A stretch of DNA of 64,000 bases from Bacteroidota bacterium (GTDB lineage: Bacteria > Bacteroidota > Bacteroidia > Chitinophagales > Chitinophagaceae). Within the stretch, counting starts at the first letter, position 1, and every line of letters starts with the position of its first letter. A program made the translations under genes and the position numbers. Below, piece after piece: positions 29,049-36,325 of the stretch. The notes beneath the pieces were generated by a model that saw only the letters and a list, made by a program, of their open reading frames with translations, did no database searches and was not told where the DNA came from. Location of the stretch: assembly GCA_023416995.1 (NCBI GenBank), contig JAEZGI010000082.1:19111-83110 (forward strand), written 5' to 3'.

Positions 29049-29903
29049 ATGAACAAACTTGTATGTCTCTTTTGTTTTTTTATAGTTGGATGTACTACAT
29101 CTTCAAAAACACAACGTGTCACTAACGCCGAAGGCTATACGCTGGTGTGGTCCGACGAATTTAATGTTGATGGCGCGCCGGATACGGCGAGCTGGCGTTT
29201 TGAGAAAGGTTTCGTCAGGAATGAAGAATTGCAGTGGTACCAGGAAGAGAATGCTTATTGCAAAGATGGCTTGCTGATTATCGAAGCCAGAAAAGAGGAG
29301 CGTGCTAACCCTTTATATAAGCCCGGAACTAATAGTTGGCGTACCAACCAGCCATCAATTACACATACATCATCGAGTATCAACACATCTGGTAAGCAAT
29401 CATGGTTGTATGGGCGTTTTGAAATGCGCGGTAAGATTGATATCAGAAGTGGGCTGTGGCCGGCATGGTGGACACTTGGAGTGAAGGGGCGCTGGCCGGC
29501 CAATGGTGAGATTGATATTATGGAATATTACCGCGGTAATATGCTGGCAAATATTGCATGTGCAGGTTCGGACAACAAACCTCATTGGTTCAGTAACACT
29601 TTCAGCACCGATTCAATGGGTGGTAGCACTTGGGCAAATTCGTTCCATGTATGGCGCATGGACTGGACCCAACAAACAATAGCGCTTTATCTCGATGATA
29701 TTAAAATGATCGAAGTGCCCGTCGATAGTGCGACTAATAAAGATGGCAGCAACTTTAATCCATTCAGACAGCCGCATTATATGCTTTTAAATCTTGCGAT
29801 GGGGGGAATGAACGGCGGCGATGTTGCCGGCACTCCTTTTCCGAACCGGTTTGAAGTGGATTATGTCAGGGTTTACCAGAAAAAAGGGAGTGGGTCAAAA
29901 TGA
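29049..29903 (+). CDS. Glycoside hydrolase family 16 lipoprotein (beta-glucanase-like)
   Basis: A 284-residue surface lipoprotein that should cleave beta-1,3/1,4-glucans or related galactans. The lipobox is IVGC (Cys15). The jelly-roll has the retaining catalytic motif GEIDIMEY at 153-160: Glu154 as nucleophile, Asp156, and Glu159 as acid/base. Upstream, LVWSDEFNVDGAPDTASW and LYGRFEMRGKID are conserved; FEVDYVRVYQKK closes the fold. The ATG at 29049 is preferred over the TTG 9 bp upstream because it gives a proper lipoprotein signal. GH16 is broad (laminarinase, lichenase, agarase, carrageenase), and subtype cannot be decided here; the motif spacing fits laminarinase-like members. Confidence 0.93.
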   Translation: MNKLVCLFCFFIVGCTTSSKTQRVTNAEGYTLVWSDEFNVDGAPDTASWRFEKGFVRNEELQWYQEENAYCKDGLLIIEARKEERANPLYKPGTNSWRTNQPSITHTSSSINTSGKQSWLYGRFEMRGKIDIRSGLWPAWWTLGVKGRWPANGEIDIMEYYRGNMLANIACAGSDNKPHWFSNTFSTDSMGGSTWANSFHVWRMDWTQQTIALYLDDIKMIEVPVDSATNKDGSNFNPFRQPHYMLLNLAMGGMNGGDVAGTPFPNRFEVDYVRVYQKKGSGSK

Positions 29904-29970
29904 CTTTTATGCTGTCATAATGAATGCTTTTTCCGCCAACTTTTCGCTCTGGGGCTGGCTTTCAGGGCAC

Positions 29971-30007
29971 TGGCACAGTCATTGTCCGCTATTGGTTGTT
30001 AACCAAT
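29971..30007 (+). promoter_or_regulatory. Possible sigma-54-like promoter and palindrome before hsp20
   Basis: TGGCAC at 29971-29976 and TTGT at 29982-29985 have the GG-N10-GN spacing of -24/-12 promoters, but GT replaces the usual GC at -12. Just downstream ATTGGTT-GTT-AACCAAT (29991-30007) is a 7-bp inverted repeat that could be an operator or an mRNA hairpin. Either reading is inference. Confidence 0.3.
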
Positions 30008-30036
30008 TTTGTAAATCAAAACCAAGGAGGTAAATC

Positions 30037-30489
30037 ATGACACTCTTGAAGTCAAACGGAAGCCGGATGAATTCATTTCCCATGTTGTTTGATGATATCT
30101 TCAACAGGGATTTATTTAACTGGGGAACAAACAATTTTTCAGGCACCAACACAACCATTCCTGCAGTAAACATCAAAGAAACACCCGAGCATTACCAGGT
30201 AGAGGTGGCCGCGCCAGGTATGTCTAAAGAAGATTTCAAGGTAGAACTTGATGGAAACCAACTAACCATCAGTTCTGAAAAAAGAAATGAAACTGAAGAC
30301 AGGGAAGACAATCGCTTTACACGCCGGGAGTTCAGCTATCAATCTTTCGAACGTTCTTTCACGCTTCACAAGGATGTTGTTGATCTCGATAAGATTGAGG
30401 CTAAGTATGAAAATGGTTTATTAAATCTGATCATCCCCAAAAAGGAAGAAGCGAAACAAAAACCACCCAAACGGATTATGATCTCATAA
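30037..30489 (+). CDS. Hsp20/alpha-crystallin family small heat shock protein
   Basis: A 150-residue ATP-independent chaperone that holds unfolding proteins. The N-terminus is short and aromatic (FPMLFDDIFNRDLFNWG), the alpha-crystallin domain spans about 45-140 (PAVNIKETPEHYQVEVAAPG, FTRREFSYQSFERSFTLH, KYENGLLNLIIPKKEE), and the C-terminal tail RIMIS carries the I-X-I type anchor. The ribosome site AAGGAGG lies 7-8 nt before the ATG and is unusually strong for this phylum. A clean terminator follows. It is a single-gene unit with its own control region. Confidence 0.96.
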   Translation: MTLLKSNGSRMNSFPMLFDDIFNRDLFNWGTNNFSGTNTTIPAVNIKETPEHYQVEVAAPGMSKEDFKVELDGNQLTISSEKRNETEDREDNRFTRREFSYQSFERSFTLHKDVVDLDKIEAKYENGLLNLIIPKKEEAKQKPPKRIMIS

Positions 30490-30494
30490 AACTT

Positions 30495-30516
30495 ACCGCC
30501 CTCGGGCGGTTTTTTT
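30495..30516 (+). terminator. Intrinsic terminator of hsp20
   Basis: The perfect stem ACCGCCC/GGGCGGT with a 2-nt gap at 30495-30510 is followed by seven T. Confidence 0.9.
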
Positions 30517-30646
30517 ATGCCCTAAAGATGGGTCTCACCGAGATACCAGGCCTTCTTAATTTTGGTCGTATAATAATTTTCAGACATTTGTAACATATCC
30601 CGGTTTCGCGCGTATATATCAGAACACCCACCTACATCCATTTTAT

Positions 30647-33019
30647 ATGATCAGAAACTTTTTCAGGGTTGCTTACAGAAACCTGTTACGCAACAAAGGA
30701 TTTTCCTTCATCAATATCTTCGGTCTTGCAGTTGGAATGGCCAGCGCCATATTGATTGTATTATGGATCAATAACGAAGTAAGTTATGATCAGTTCCATA
30801 CAAAAAAGCATCGCATATATGAAGTGTGGAACCGCGCAAACTTTGATGCCAAACTGTTTTGCTGGAACACAACTCCAAAGATACTTGCCCGGACAATGGA
30901 GCGTGATTTACCCGAGGTGGAGAGAGCCGTACGCGTTAACTGGAACAGCAGCTTCCTGTTTAGTCTTGGCGATAAACGAATGGTAAGAAGCGGGGTGATG
31001 GTCGATACCGGCTTTCTGCAGATGTTTAGTTTTCCATTGGTGAAGGGCAATGCCAACACGGCGTTAAACGAAAGACATAGCATTGTGCTAACTGAAGAGC
31101 TCGCTACCGCATTGTTTGGGAAAGAAGAGGCGATGGGTAAAATGGTTAAGATCGAGAACAAAGACAATTTTATTGTAACCGGTGTTCTGAAAGATTTGCC
31201 TAACAACACGAGATTTGATTTTGAATACCTGTTGCCGTGGTCATACCTTGAATCAAGAAATGAAAACGATTCAAACTGGGGTAATAACAGCACGCGTACT
31301 TATGCTCTGCTAAAGGAAAATACAACGCTTGCTTCCGTTCAGCCAAAAATAAAGGTCCTGAAACAACAGTATGATGAAGAGGCAAAACGTGACAACTGGG
31401 AGATGTTTTTTTATCCGATGGAAAAATGGCGTTTGTATTCAAGCTTCACCAATGGCGTTGAAGACAACGGCGGCAGGATCACTTTCGTAAAATTGTTTGC
31501 CACGATCGCAGTATTCATCCTTTTAATTGCCTGTATCAATTTCATGAATCTTAGTACTGCCCGCAGCGAACGACGTGCAAAAGAAGTAGGCATACGTAAG
31601 GTGGTGGGTGCACAGAAGATATCATTGGTTGCACAGTTTATCGGCGAATCGATCCTGATCGCTGCATTAGCCGCAATACTGGCCCTTGTATTGGTGCTGG
31701 TGAGCCTGCCGGCATACAACGAGTTAACTGACAAGTCGCTTTATATAGATTTCACCAGTATTTACACCTGGCTCACTGCGATTGGTTTTATACTGGTTAC
31801 AGGAATTTTGGCGGGCAGTTATCCGGCATTTTTTCTTTCCTCGTTTCAGCCCGTAAAAGTTTTGAAAGGAACTTTCAAAAAAGCGCACGCGTTAGTTGCG
31901 CCAAGAAAAGTGCTTGTTGTATTGCAGTTCAGTTTTGCGATCATACTGATCATCTGTACGATTATAGTTAAACAACAAATAGATTATGCGCGTGAGCGTG
32001 CTATCGGGTACGATAAAAGCAATCTTGTGTATCATTTTATGACCGGCGATATCCCTAAAAATTACCAGGTCATAAAAAATGAGTTGCTATCATCAGGCGT
32101 TGCTACTTCTATCGTCAAAACAAATTCTCCAATAACTGAACAATGGAGCGATGGCTGGGGCCAGGAGTGGGAGGGAAAGGATCCTAATGATAAAACTGAT
32201 TTTTCGCGTTTCGTATCGGATGAAGGGTTGGGTGTAACTGCCGGTTTGCAATTTGTTATGGGACGTGATTTTGATCTTGCTAAGTTTCCTTCGGATTCAA
32301 CCGGTATGATCATAAATGAATCAGCATTGAAGGTGATGAAATTTAAAAATCCCATCGGTCAAAGAGTGCGCGACAATGGTGTTGACTGGCACATTGTTGG
32401 GGTGATCAAAGACTTCATTATGACTTCACCTTATGAACCAACAAGACCTATGTTGATCTCAGGTGCCGCAAGCGATTGGTTCTCTGTAATGATGGTTAAA
32501 TTCAACCCGGCAAACAGTATGAGTGATAATCTGAAAAAGATGGAAGCGATTTTGAAAAAGCATAATCCCGAGTATCCGTTTTCAGCGCGGTTCGTAGACG
32601 AAGAATATGCATTCAAGTTTGTTAATGAAACGCGACAGGGTACCCTGGCCGGACTTTTTGCCGGGTTGACAATATTTATCAGTTGTCTTGGTTTGTTTGG
32701 ACTTGCAACATATATGGCGGAAAACCGAATTAAAGAAATTGGTGTACGTAAGGTGCTTGGCGCATCGGTGTCAGGCATAACCACTTTGTTATCGGTTGAT
32801 TTCGTGAAATTGGTCATTATATCATTTTTAATAGCGGCACCCTTATCCTGGTGGGCGATGCATAGCTGGCTGCAGGACTATACGTACCGTGTATCTATAC
32901 AATGGTGGGTATTCGCAGCCGCCTGTGTGGTGTCGGTCGTGATCGCGTTGCTGACGGTCAGCTACCAGGCCATCCGGGCCGCTATGGCAAACCCGGTAAG
33001 GTCCCTGCGGTCAGATTAG
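30647..33019 (+). CDS. ABC transporter permease, MacB/FtsX type
   Basis: A 790-residue inner membrane permease with the duplicated FtsX layout. It starts NFFRVAYRNLLRNKGFSFIN, then GLAVGMASAILIVLWINNEV as TM1. A periplasmic MacB_PCD domain (about 50-270) follows, then three TM helices (about 285-400) with RSERRAKEVGIRKVVGA. A second signal-like TM, a second periplasmic region and three final TM helices with NRIKEIGVRKVLGAS end the protein. The paired IGVRKV(V/L)GA coupling helices are the family signature. Such proteins power export or lipoprotein/peptide release with a separate ATPase, which is not encoded nearby. Bacteroidota often carry many solitary copies. Confidence 0.94.
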   Translation: MIRNFFRVAYRNLLRNKGFSFINIFGLAVGMASAILIVLWINNEVSYDQFHTKKHRIYEVWNRANFDAKLFCWNTTPKILARTMERDLPEVERAVRVNWNSSFLFSLGDKRMVRSGVMVDTGFLQMFSFPLVKGNANTALNERHSIVLTEELATALFGKEEAMGKMVKIENKDNFIVTGVLKDLPNNTRFDFEYLLPWSYLESRNENDSNWGNNSTRTYALLKENTTLASVQPKIKVLKQQYDEEAKRDNWEMFFYPMEKWRLYSSFTNGVEDNGGRITFVKLFATIAVFILLIACINFMNLSTARSERRAKEVGIRKVVGAQKISLVAQFIGESILIAALAAILALVLVLVSLPAYNELTDKSLYIDFTSIYTWLTAIGFILVTGILAGSYPAFFLSSFQPVKVLKGTFKKAHALVAPRKVLVVLQFSFAIILIICTIIVKQQIDYARERAIGYDKSNLVYHFMTGDIPKNYQVIKNELLSSGVATSIVKTNSPITEQWSDGWGQEWEGKDPNDKTDFSRFVSDEGLGVTAGLQFVMGRDFDLAKFPSDSTGMIINESALKVMKFKNPIGQRVRDNGVDWHIVGVIKDFIMTSPYEPTRPMLISGAASDWFSVMMVKFNPANSMSDNLKKMEAILKKHNPEYPFSARFVDEEYAFKFVNETRQGTLAGLFAGLTIFISCLGLFGLATYMAENRIKEIGVRKVLGASVSGITTLLSVDFVKLVIISFLIAAPLSWWAMHSWLQDYTYRVSIQWWVFAAACVVSVVIALLTVSYQAIRAAMANPVRSLRSD

Positions 33020-33139
33020 TTTATATCAATTCTTCCTCCGGGGTAGTAGCGGCCGGGAATCTTGCCAGGCCTTGCGGCAGAAAACTTAACACCAGGAAAC
33101 TGTTATTTTGTTTAAATTGTAAATAACAAAGTAACGCGG

Positions 33140-34336
33140 ATGCTGAGAATCGCCAACATCATATTGTTGTTTTGCCTGTTGGGCAATACGCTGTATGCGC
33201 AGCCTGTTAAGGGTCGGGTCGATTTTTTTGGTGAAACATTAGTATTTGATCTTGATGCAGGTTTGTTCGCGGCAGAAGCACCAGCGTTAACTGAAGCTGG
33301 CATCCGCGTGTTTCATGAAGCAGTTTTGAAGACGAACTATCATCCGCTGATAGCGGCACTAGCTGGATACAAAACAAGACATCAACCGGATGATTGGTTG
33401 TATTATCAGCTTGTTCGTAAAGCAGCAGAATACATCAGCCCCAAGAAAAACAATTATCACCGCTATACTTATTTCAAATGGTTCCTGTTAACGCGATCAG
33501 GCTATGATGCTACATTGAACATATCTGATGAAAAGATCTTGTTTTACGTGTTGTGTGATGAAAATATTTATAACATTCCAAACCGGCTGGTAGATGGCCG
33601 GCAATATGTTTGTCTGAATTATCATGATTACAAAAATATCGACTTCAACATAGAACGATTTGCTGAACTAAAGCTGGGTACAGGCAGCCAGCATTCATTT
33701 TCATACAAGGTCAGCAAACTCCCTGAATTCAACGATGGTAAATATCTTGAGAAAGAACTTCAATTTAATTATTACGAAGCACCACATAAACTTACCGTCC
33801 GTGTTCATCCTGCTGTAAGTGCCATCTTTACAAATTATCCTGTGGTAGATTATAAATATTCACTCAACATACCGTTAAGCAGCGAGACTTATAAATCCCT
33901 TATTCCTTTACTGAAAAAAAGGTTAACGGGAATGAGTGTTAAAAATGGCGTTGATTATCTACGCCGTTTTACCCGTGACGCATTTTTATTTGATACGGAC
34001 ACAAAAGTGTTTGGTGGAGAAAAGCGGCTTTCGCCTGAAGAAACTTTGTTGTATGAATACAGCGATTGTGAGGATCGGGTAGCCCTGTTTTATTGTCTTG
34101 TGAAAGAAATATACGATCTGCCGATGATCGTGTTGAGCTACGCGGAACATGTTACCATCGCTGTGCAGTTCCACAAAGCCGTTGGCAGGCCGATCATCTA
34201 TAACGGTAATCAATATACTATATGTGAACCTACTCCTCAGAAGACAGATCTTGGTTTGGGGCGCCTTTTACCAGGGCTTGAGCAACAACCTTATCGGGTC
34301 GCATATGTGTATACCCCCGGTCATGAAAAACCTTAA
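33140..34336 (+). CDS. Secreted transglutaminase-like protein of unknown function
   Basis: A 398-residue exported protein with a signal peptide ending near LYAQ. The C-terminal 120 residues look like a transglutaminase-type papain fold: SDCEDRVALFYCLVKEI with Cys310, followed by VLSYAEHVTIAV with His337, and a GNQYTICEPT strand where the third member (Asp or Glu) would sit. The N-terminal 250 residues (RVDFFGETLVFDL, RLVDGRQYVCLNYHDY) are unfamiliar; they contain Ig- or jelly-roll-like strands. Bacterial proteins with this fold are often peptidases rather than cross-linkers. The last 4 bp overlap tail to tail with the next, opposite gene. Confidence 0.7.
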   Translation: MLRIANIILLFCLLGNTLYAQPVKGRVDFFGETLVFDLDAGLFAAEAPALTEAGIRVFHEAVLKTNYHPLIAALAGYKTRHQPDDWLYYQLVRKAAEYISPKKNNYHRYTYFKWFLLTRSGYDATLNISDEKILFYVLCDENIYNIPNRLVDGRQYVCLNYHDYKNIDFNIERFAELKLGTGSQHSFSYKVSKLPEFNDGKYLEKELQFNYYEAPHKLTVRVHPAVSAIFTNYPVVDYKYSLNIPLSSETYKSLIPLLKKRLTGMSVKNGVDYLRRFTRDAFLFDTDTKVFGGEKRLSPEETLLYEYSDCEDRVALFYCLVKEIYDLPMIVLSYAEHVTIAVQFHKAVGRPIIYNGNQYTICEPTPQKTDLGLGRLLPGLEQQPYRVAYVYTPGHEKP

Positions 34337-34851
34337 GGCGTCTTACTTATTTGTTTTAGCTGAGCCAGCGACCTGGTGAGTGCTTCATCCAGCCCGGTAT
34401 ACACAAACCTTCCCTGGTCTATGAGGTATAAATAGCTGCAGCTATCGCCGCGGCTGGAAAAGTATAAGGTTTTTTGCGGCTCGCCATTTTTGAAAAGGTA
34501 CATTTTCCCGAGGGATCTGCATTTTCTCACTGAGTCTTCAATGGATACTGGTTGATGTAAACTTTTGTTGAGGGCGGCTATGAAAGCAATATCTGCTGTT
34601 GCTGCATACCTAAAAAACCTGGTATAGCGCAGCGTGTCTCCGTCTGGTTCAGTATAATAGAGCACCTGTACACTGTCAGGATTGAGTAACGCATGAAGGG
34701 TTTTGCTAAGATGGACATCCGGGTGAACGGTTGCACCGCTTTCGGCTGTATCAGTCGCCCGGGATGTAGGGGTGCGCGCTGTCTTGTTATCGTTGTCACA
34801 AGAACAAAGGAGCAGTACCAGGAAAATCCACTGAAAACGACAATGTTTCAT
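34333..34851 (-). CDS. Unknown lipoprotein
   Basis: A 172-residue lipoprotein of unknown role. The signal LLLCSC gives a lipidated Cys18, followed by a Thr/Ser-rich linker of about 30 residues. The folded part (about 45-170) includes DSVQVLYYTEPDGDTLRYTRFF and GEPQKTLYFSSRGDSCSYLY, with a Cys pair (CRSLG, DSCSY) that might form a disulfide. The ATG at 34851 is chosen over a non-ATG start 12 bp upstream because it gives the lipoprotein signal. It is separated from the beta-helix lipoprotein gene by a terminator. No family is recognised. Confidence 0.65.
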   Translation of the reverse strand: MKHCRFQWIFLVLLLCSCDNDNKTARTPTSRATDTAESGATVHPDVHLSKTLHALLNPDSVQVLYYTEPDGDTLRYTRFFRYAATADIAFIAALNKSLHQPVSIEDSVRKCRSLGKMYLFKNGEPQKTLYFSSRGDSCSYLYLIDQGRFVYTGLDEALTRSLAQLKQISKTP

Positions 34852-34866
34852 AAGTGTAATCAAAGT

Positions 34867-34901
34867 GCAAAACGCCGCTTACAAAATAAGTGGCGTTTTG
34901 C
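34867..34901 (-). terminator. Terminator of the beta-helix lipoprotein/TonB receptor operon
   Basis: A 15-bp nearly perfect stem, GCAAAACGCCGCTTA at 34867-34881 against TAAGTGGCGTTTTGC at 34887-34901, lies 22 bp after the stop of the minus-strand lipoprotein gene. The T-run is within the stem, so efficiency is uncertain. Confidence 0.65.
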
Positions 34902-34923
34902 AGGTTTATCAAAGGTCAATGTT

Positions 34924-36291
34924 TTAATAAGCATTTGTATTTGGGGTATAACTGGTCCAGCCTGTTGTCCAGTTGGTTGTTCCTATGGCGCCGCGGTGTT
35001 GAACCGGTGTAAAGAAAGCGTCAAGACCCGTGAACACTGCTCCCGTGAGCGCGGGTGATCCGGTTTTAGGAGTGAAGTTTGGTGTGTCAAAGTTGAATGG
35101 CGCTTCGAGCATAACTTCTTCCGCGGTAGCATATGTTTTGGTTCCGTTCGCTTCTGCTTTTGCTTGCAGTTCTGCCGCTGTCAGAATATTGCCTGCGGTA
35201 GCGTCAACTTTATAAGGGCTGGCCAATGCATGCACCATGTTATTGTTGAATACGGAAGTGCCGATATTATATGCTTCTGCGGTTGCTGCGCTTTCTAATG
35301 AAAATCCGCCTTTGGGAAAACCAATCATGATTGAGTTGTGTACTTCGAATTGTACGGCTCTTCTCCATCGGTTAGCAAAGTTAAGATTAGCTTCAGTATT
35401 TGCTGCCCCGTTGGGACCGGCCCAGGTGATGTTGCTGAGAATTGGTTTGGTAAAAGGTGTAGCAGTTGAACCTGAACCGTCGTTGTCTGCCTCAACGCCG
35501 TTGCCGGCGTCAGTATCAGCAATCTCAGGTCTGCGTTGAACAATGGCAAACTGAATCTTTCCGGTATATCCAAAATCAAAATCGAGATCATCATCAGAGG
35601 TCGCGTATGAAACCAGGTATTTGGCATTTACGGTACCGCCAAAAAATTCGAAGGCATCATCGTTGCCATAAGAAACCTGGATGTATTCAAGCCGGGTACC
35701 TGAACCAACGCCACCGAGCGTGAGCCCATTGATCTCTGAACCTGGTTCAGCAGCGATACCAGCGAACTCAATACGGCAGTACGTCATTACACCTGAATTG
35801 TCGTTTGCAATGGTTCCTCCGTAACGCCGGTCTACACCACCTTCTATCAGGGGGGCGGGGCTCAATGGCCTGTTGGTAGGTGCATTACCTAAGATTATTA
35901 TACCTCCCCAATCACCACGCGCGCGCGAACCCGCAGGTTTTCCTGATGTAAACACAATCGGTTTTTCAGCGGTTCCGTTAGCTTCAATCTTCGCGCCACG
36001 TTCAATGATGATGGCGCCTTTCTGTGAAACATCGCTTTTCAAAATTGTCCCTGCCGGAATGCTCAGGGTTGTACCTGCGGTAAAGTAAACATATCCTCTG
36101 ATGGTATATACACCCGCATCAAGTGTAATGTTTCTTTCATAAGAACCTTGCAGAATACGGCTTATGTTTGGATCATCCATGTTGTCTCCGCCTTTTCCGC
36201 CTTCTCCTTCATCGTTATAGTTAACCTTAACACATGAGCTTGCTAGTAAAAGAAACACGGTCATTAACAACAGGTAATTGCGCTTATTCAT
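34924..36291 (-). CDS. Beta-helix lipoprotein paired with a TonB-dependent receptor
   Basis: A 455-residue lipoprotein with lipobox LASSC (Cys20) and a Gly/Asp-rich linker. The body is probably a right-handed beta-helix: GYVYFTAGTTLSIPAGTIL, KGAIIIERGAKIEANGTAEK, PIVFTSGKPAGSRARGDWGG, then strands with a calcium-like acidic patch (YATSDDDLDFDFGYTGKIQF, EADNDGSGS). It is 34 bp after the receptor gene and on the same strand, so the two form an operon; the lipoprotein may be the receptor's surface-exposed binding partner, similar in idea to SusD. I cannot assign a ligand. No catalytic motif is evident. Confidence 0.8.
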   Translation of the reverse strand: MNKRNYLLLMTVFLLLASSCVKVNYNDEGEGGKGGDNMDDPNISRILQGSYERNITLDAGVYTIRGYVYFTAGTTLSIPAGTILKSDVSQKGAIIIERGAKIEANGTAEKPIVFTSGKPAGSRARGDWGGIIILGNAPTNRPLSPAPLIEGGVDRRYGGTIANDNSGVMTYCRIEFAGIAAEPGSEINGLTLGGVGSGTRLEYIQVSYGNDDAFEFFGGTVNAKYLVSYATSDDDLDFDFGYTGKIQFAIVQRRPEIADTDAGNGVEADNDGSGSTATPFTKPILSNITWAGPNGAANTEANLNFANRWRRAVQFEVHNSIMIGFPKGGFSLESAATAEAYNIGTSVFNNNMVHALASPYKVDATAGNILTAAELQAKAEANGTKTYATAEEVMLEAPFNFDTPNFTPKTGSPALTGAVFTGLDAFFTPVQHRGAIGTTNWTTGWTSYTPNTNAY

Positions 36292-36325
36292 GATTGTTTA
36301 TATTAGCTGTGAAGTTTATGTAGTC

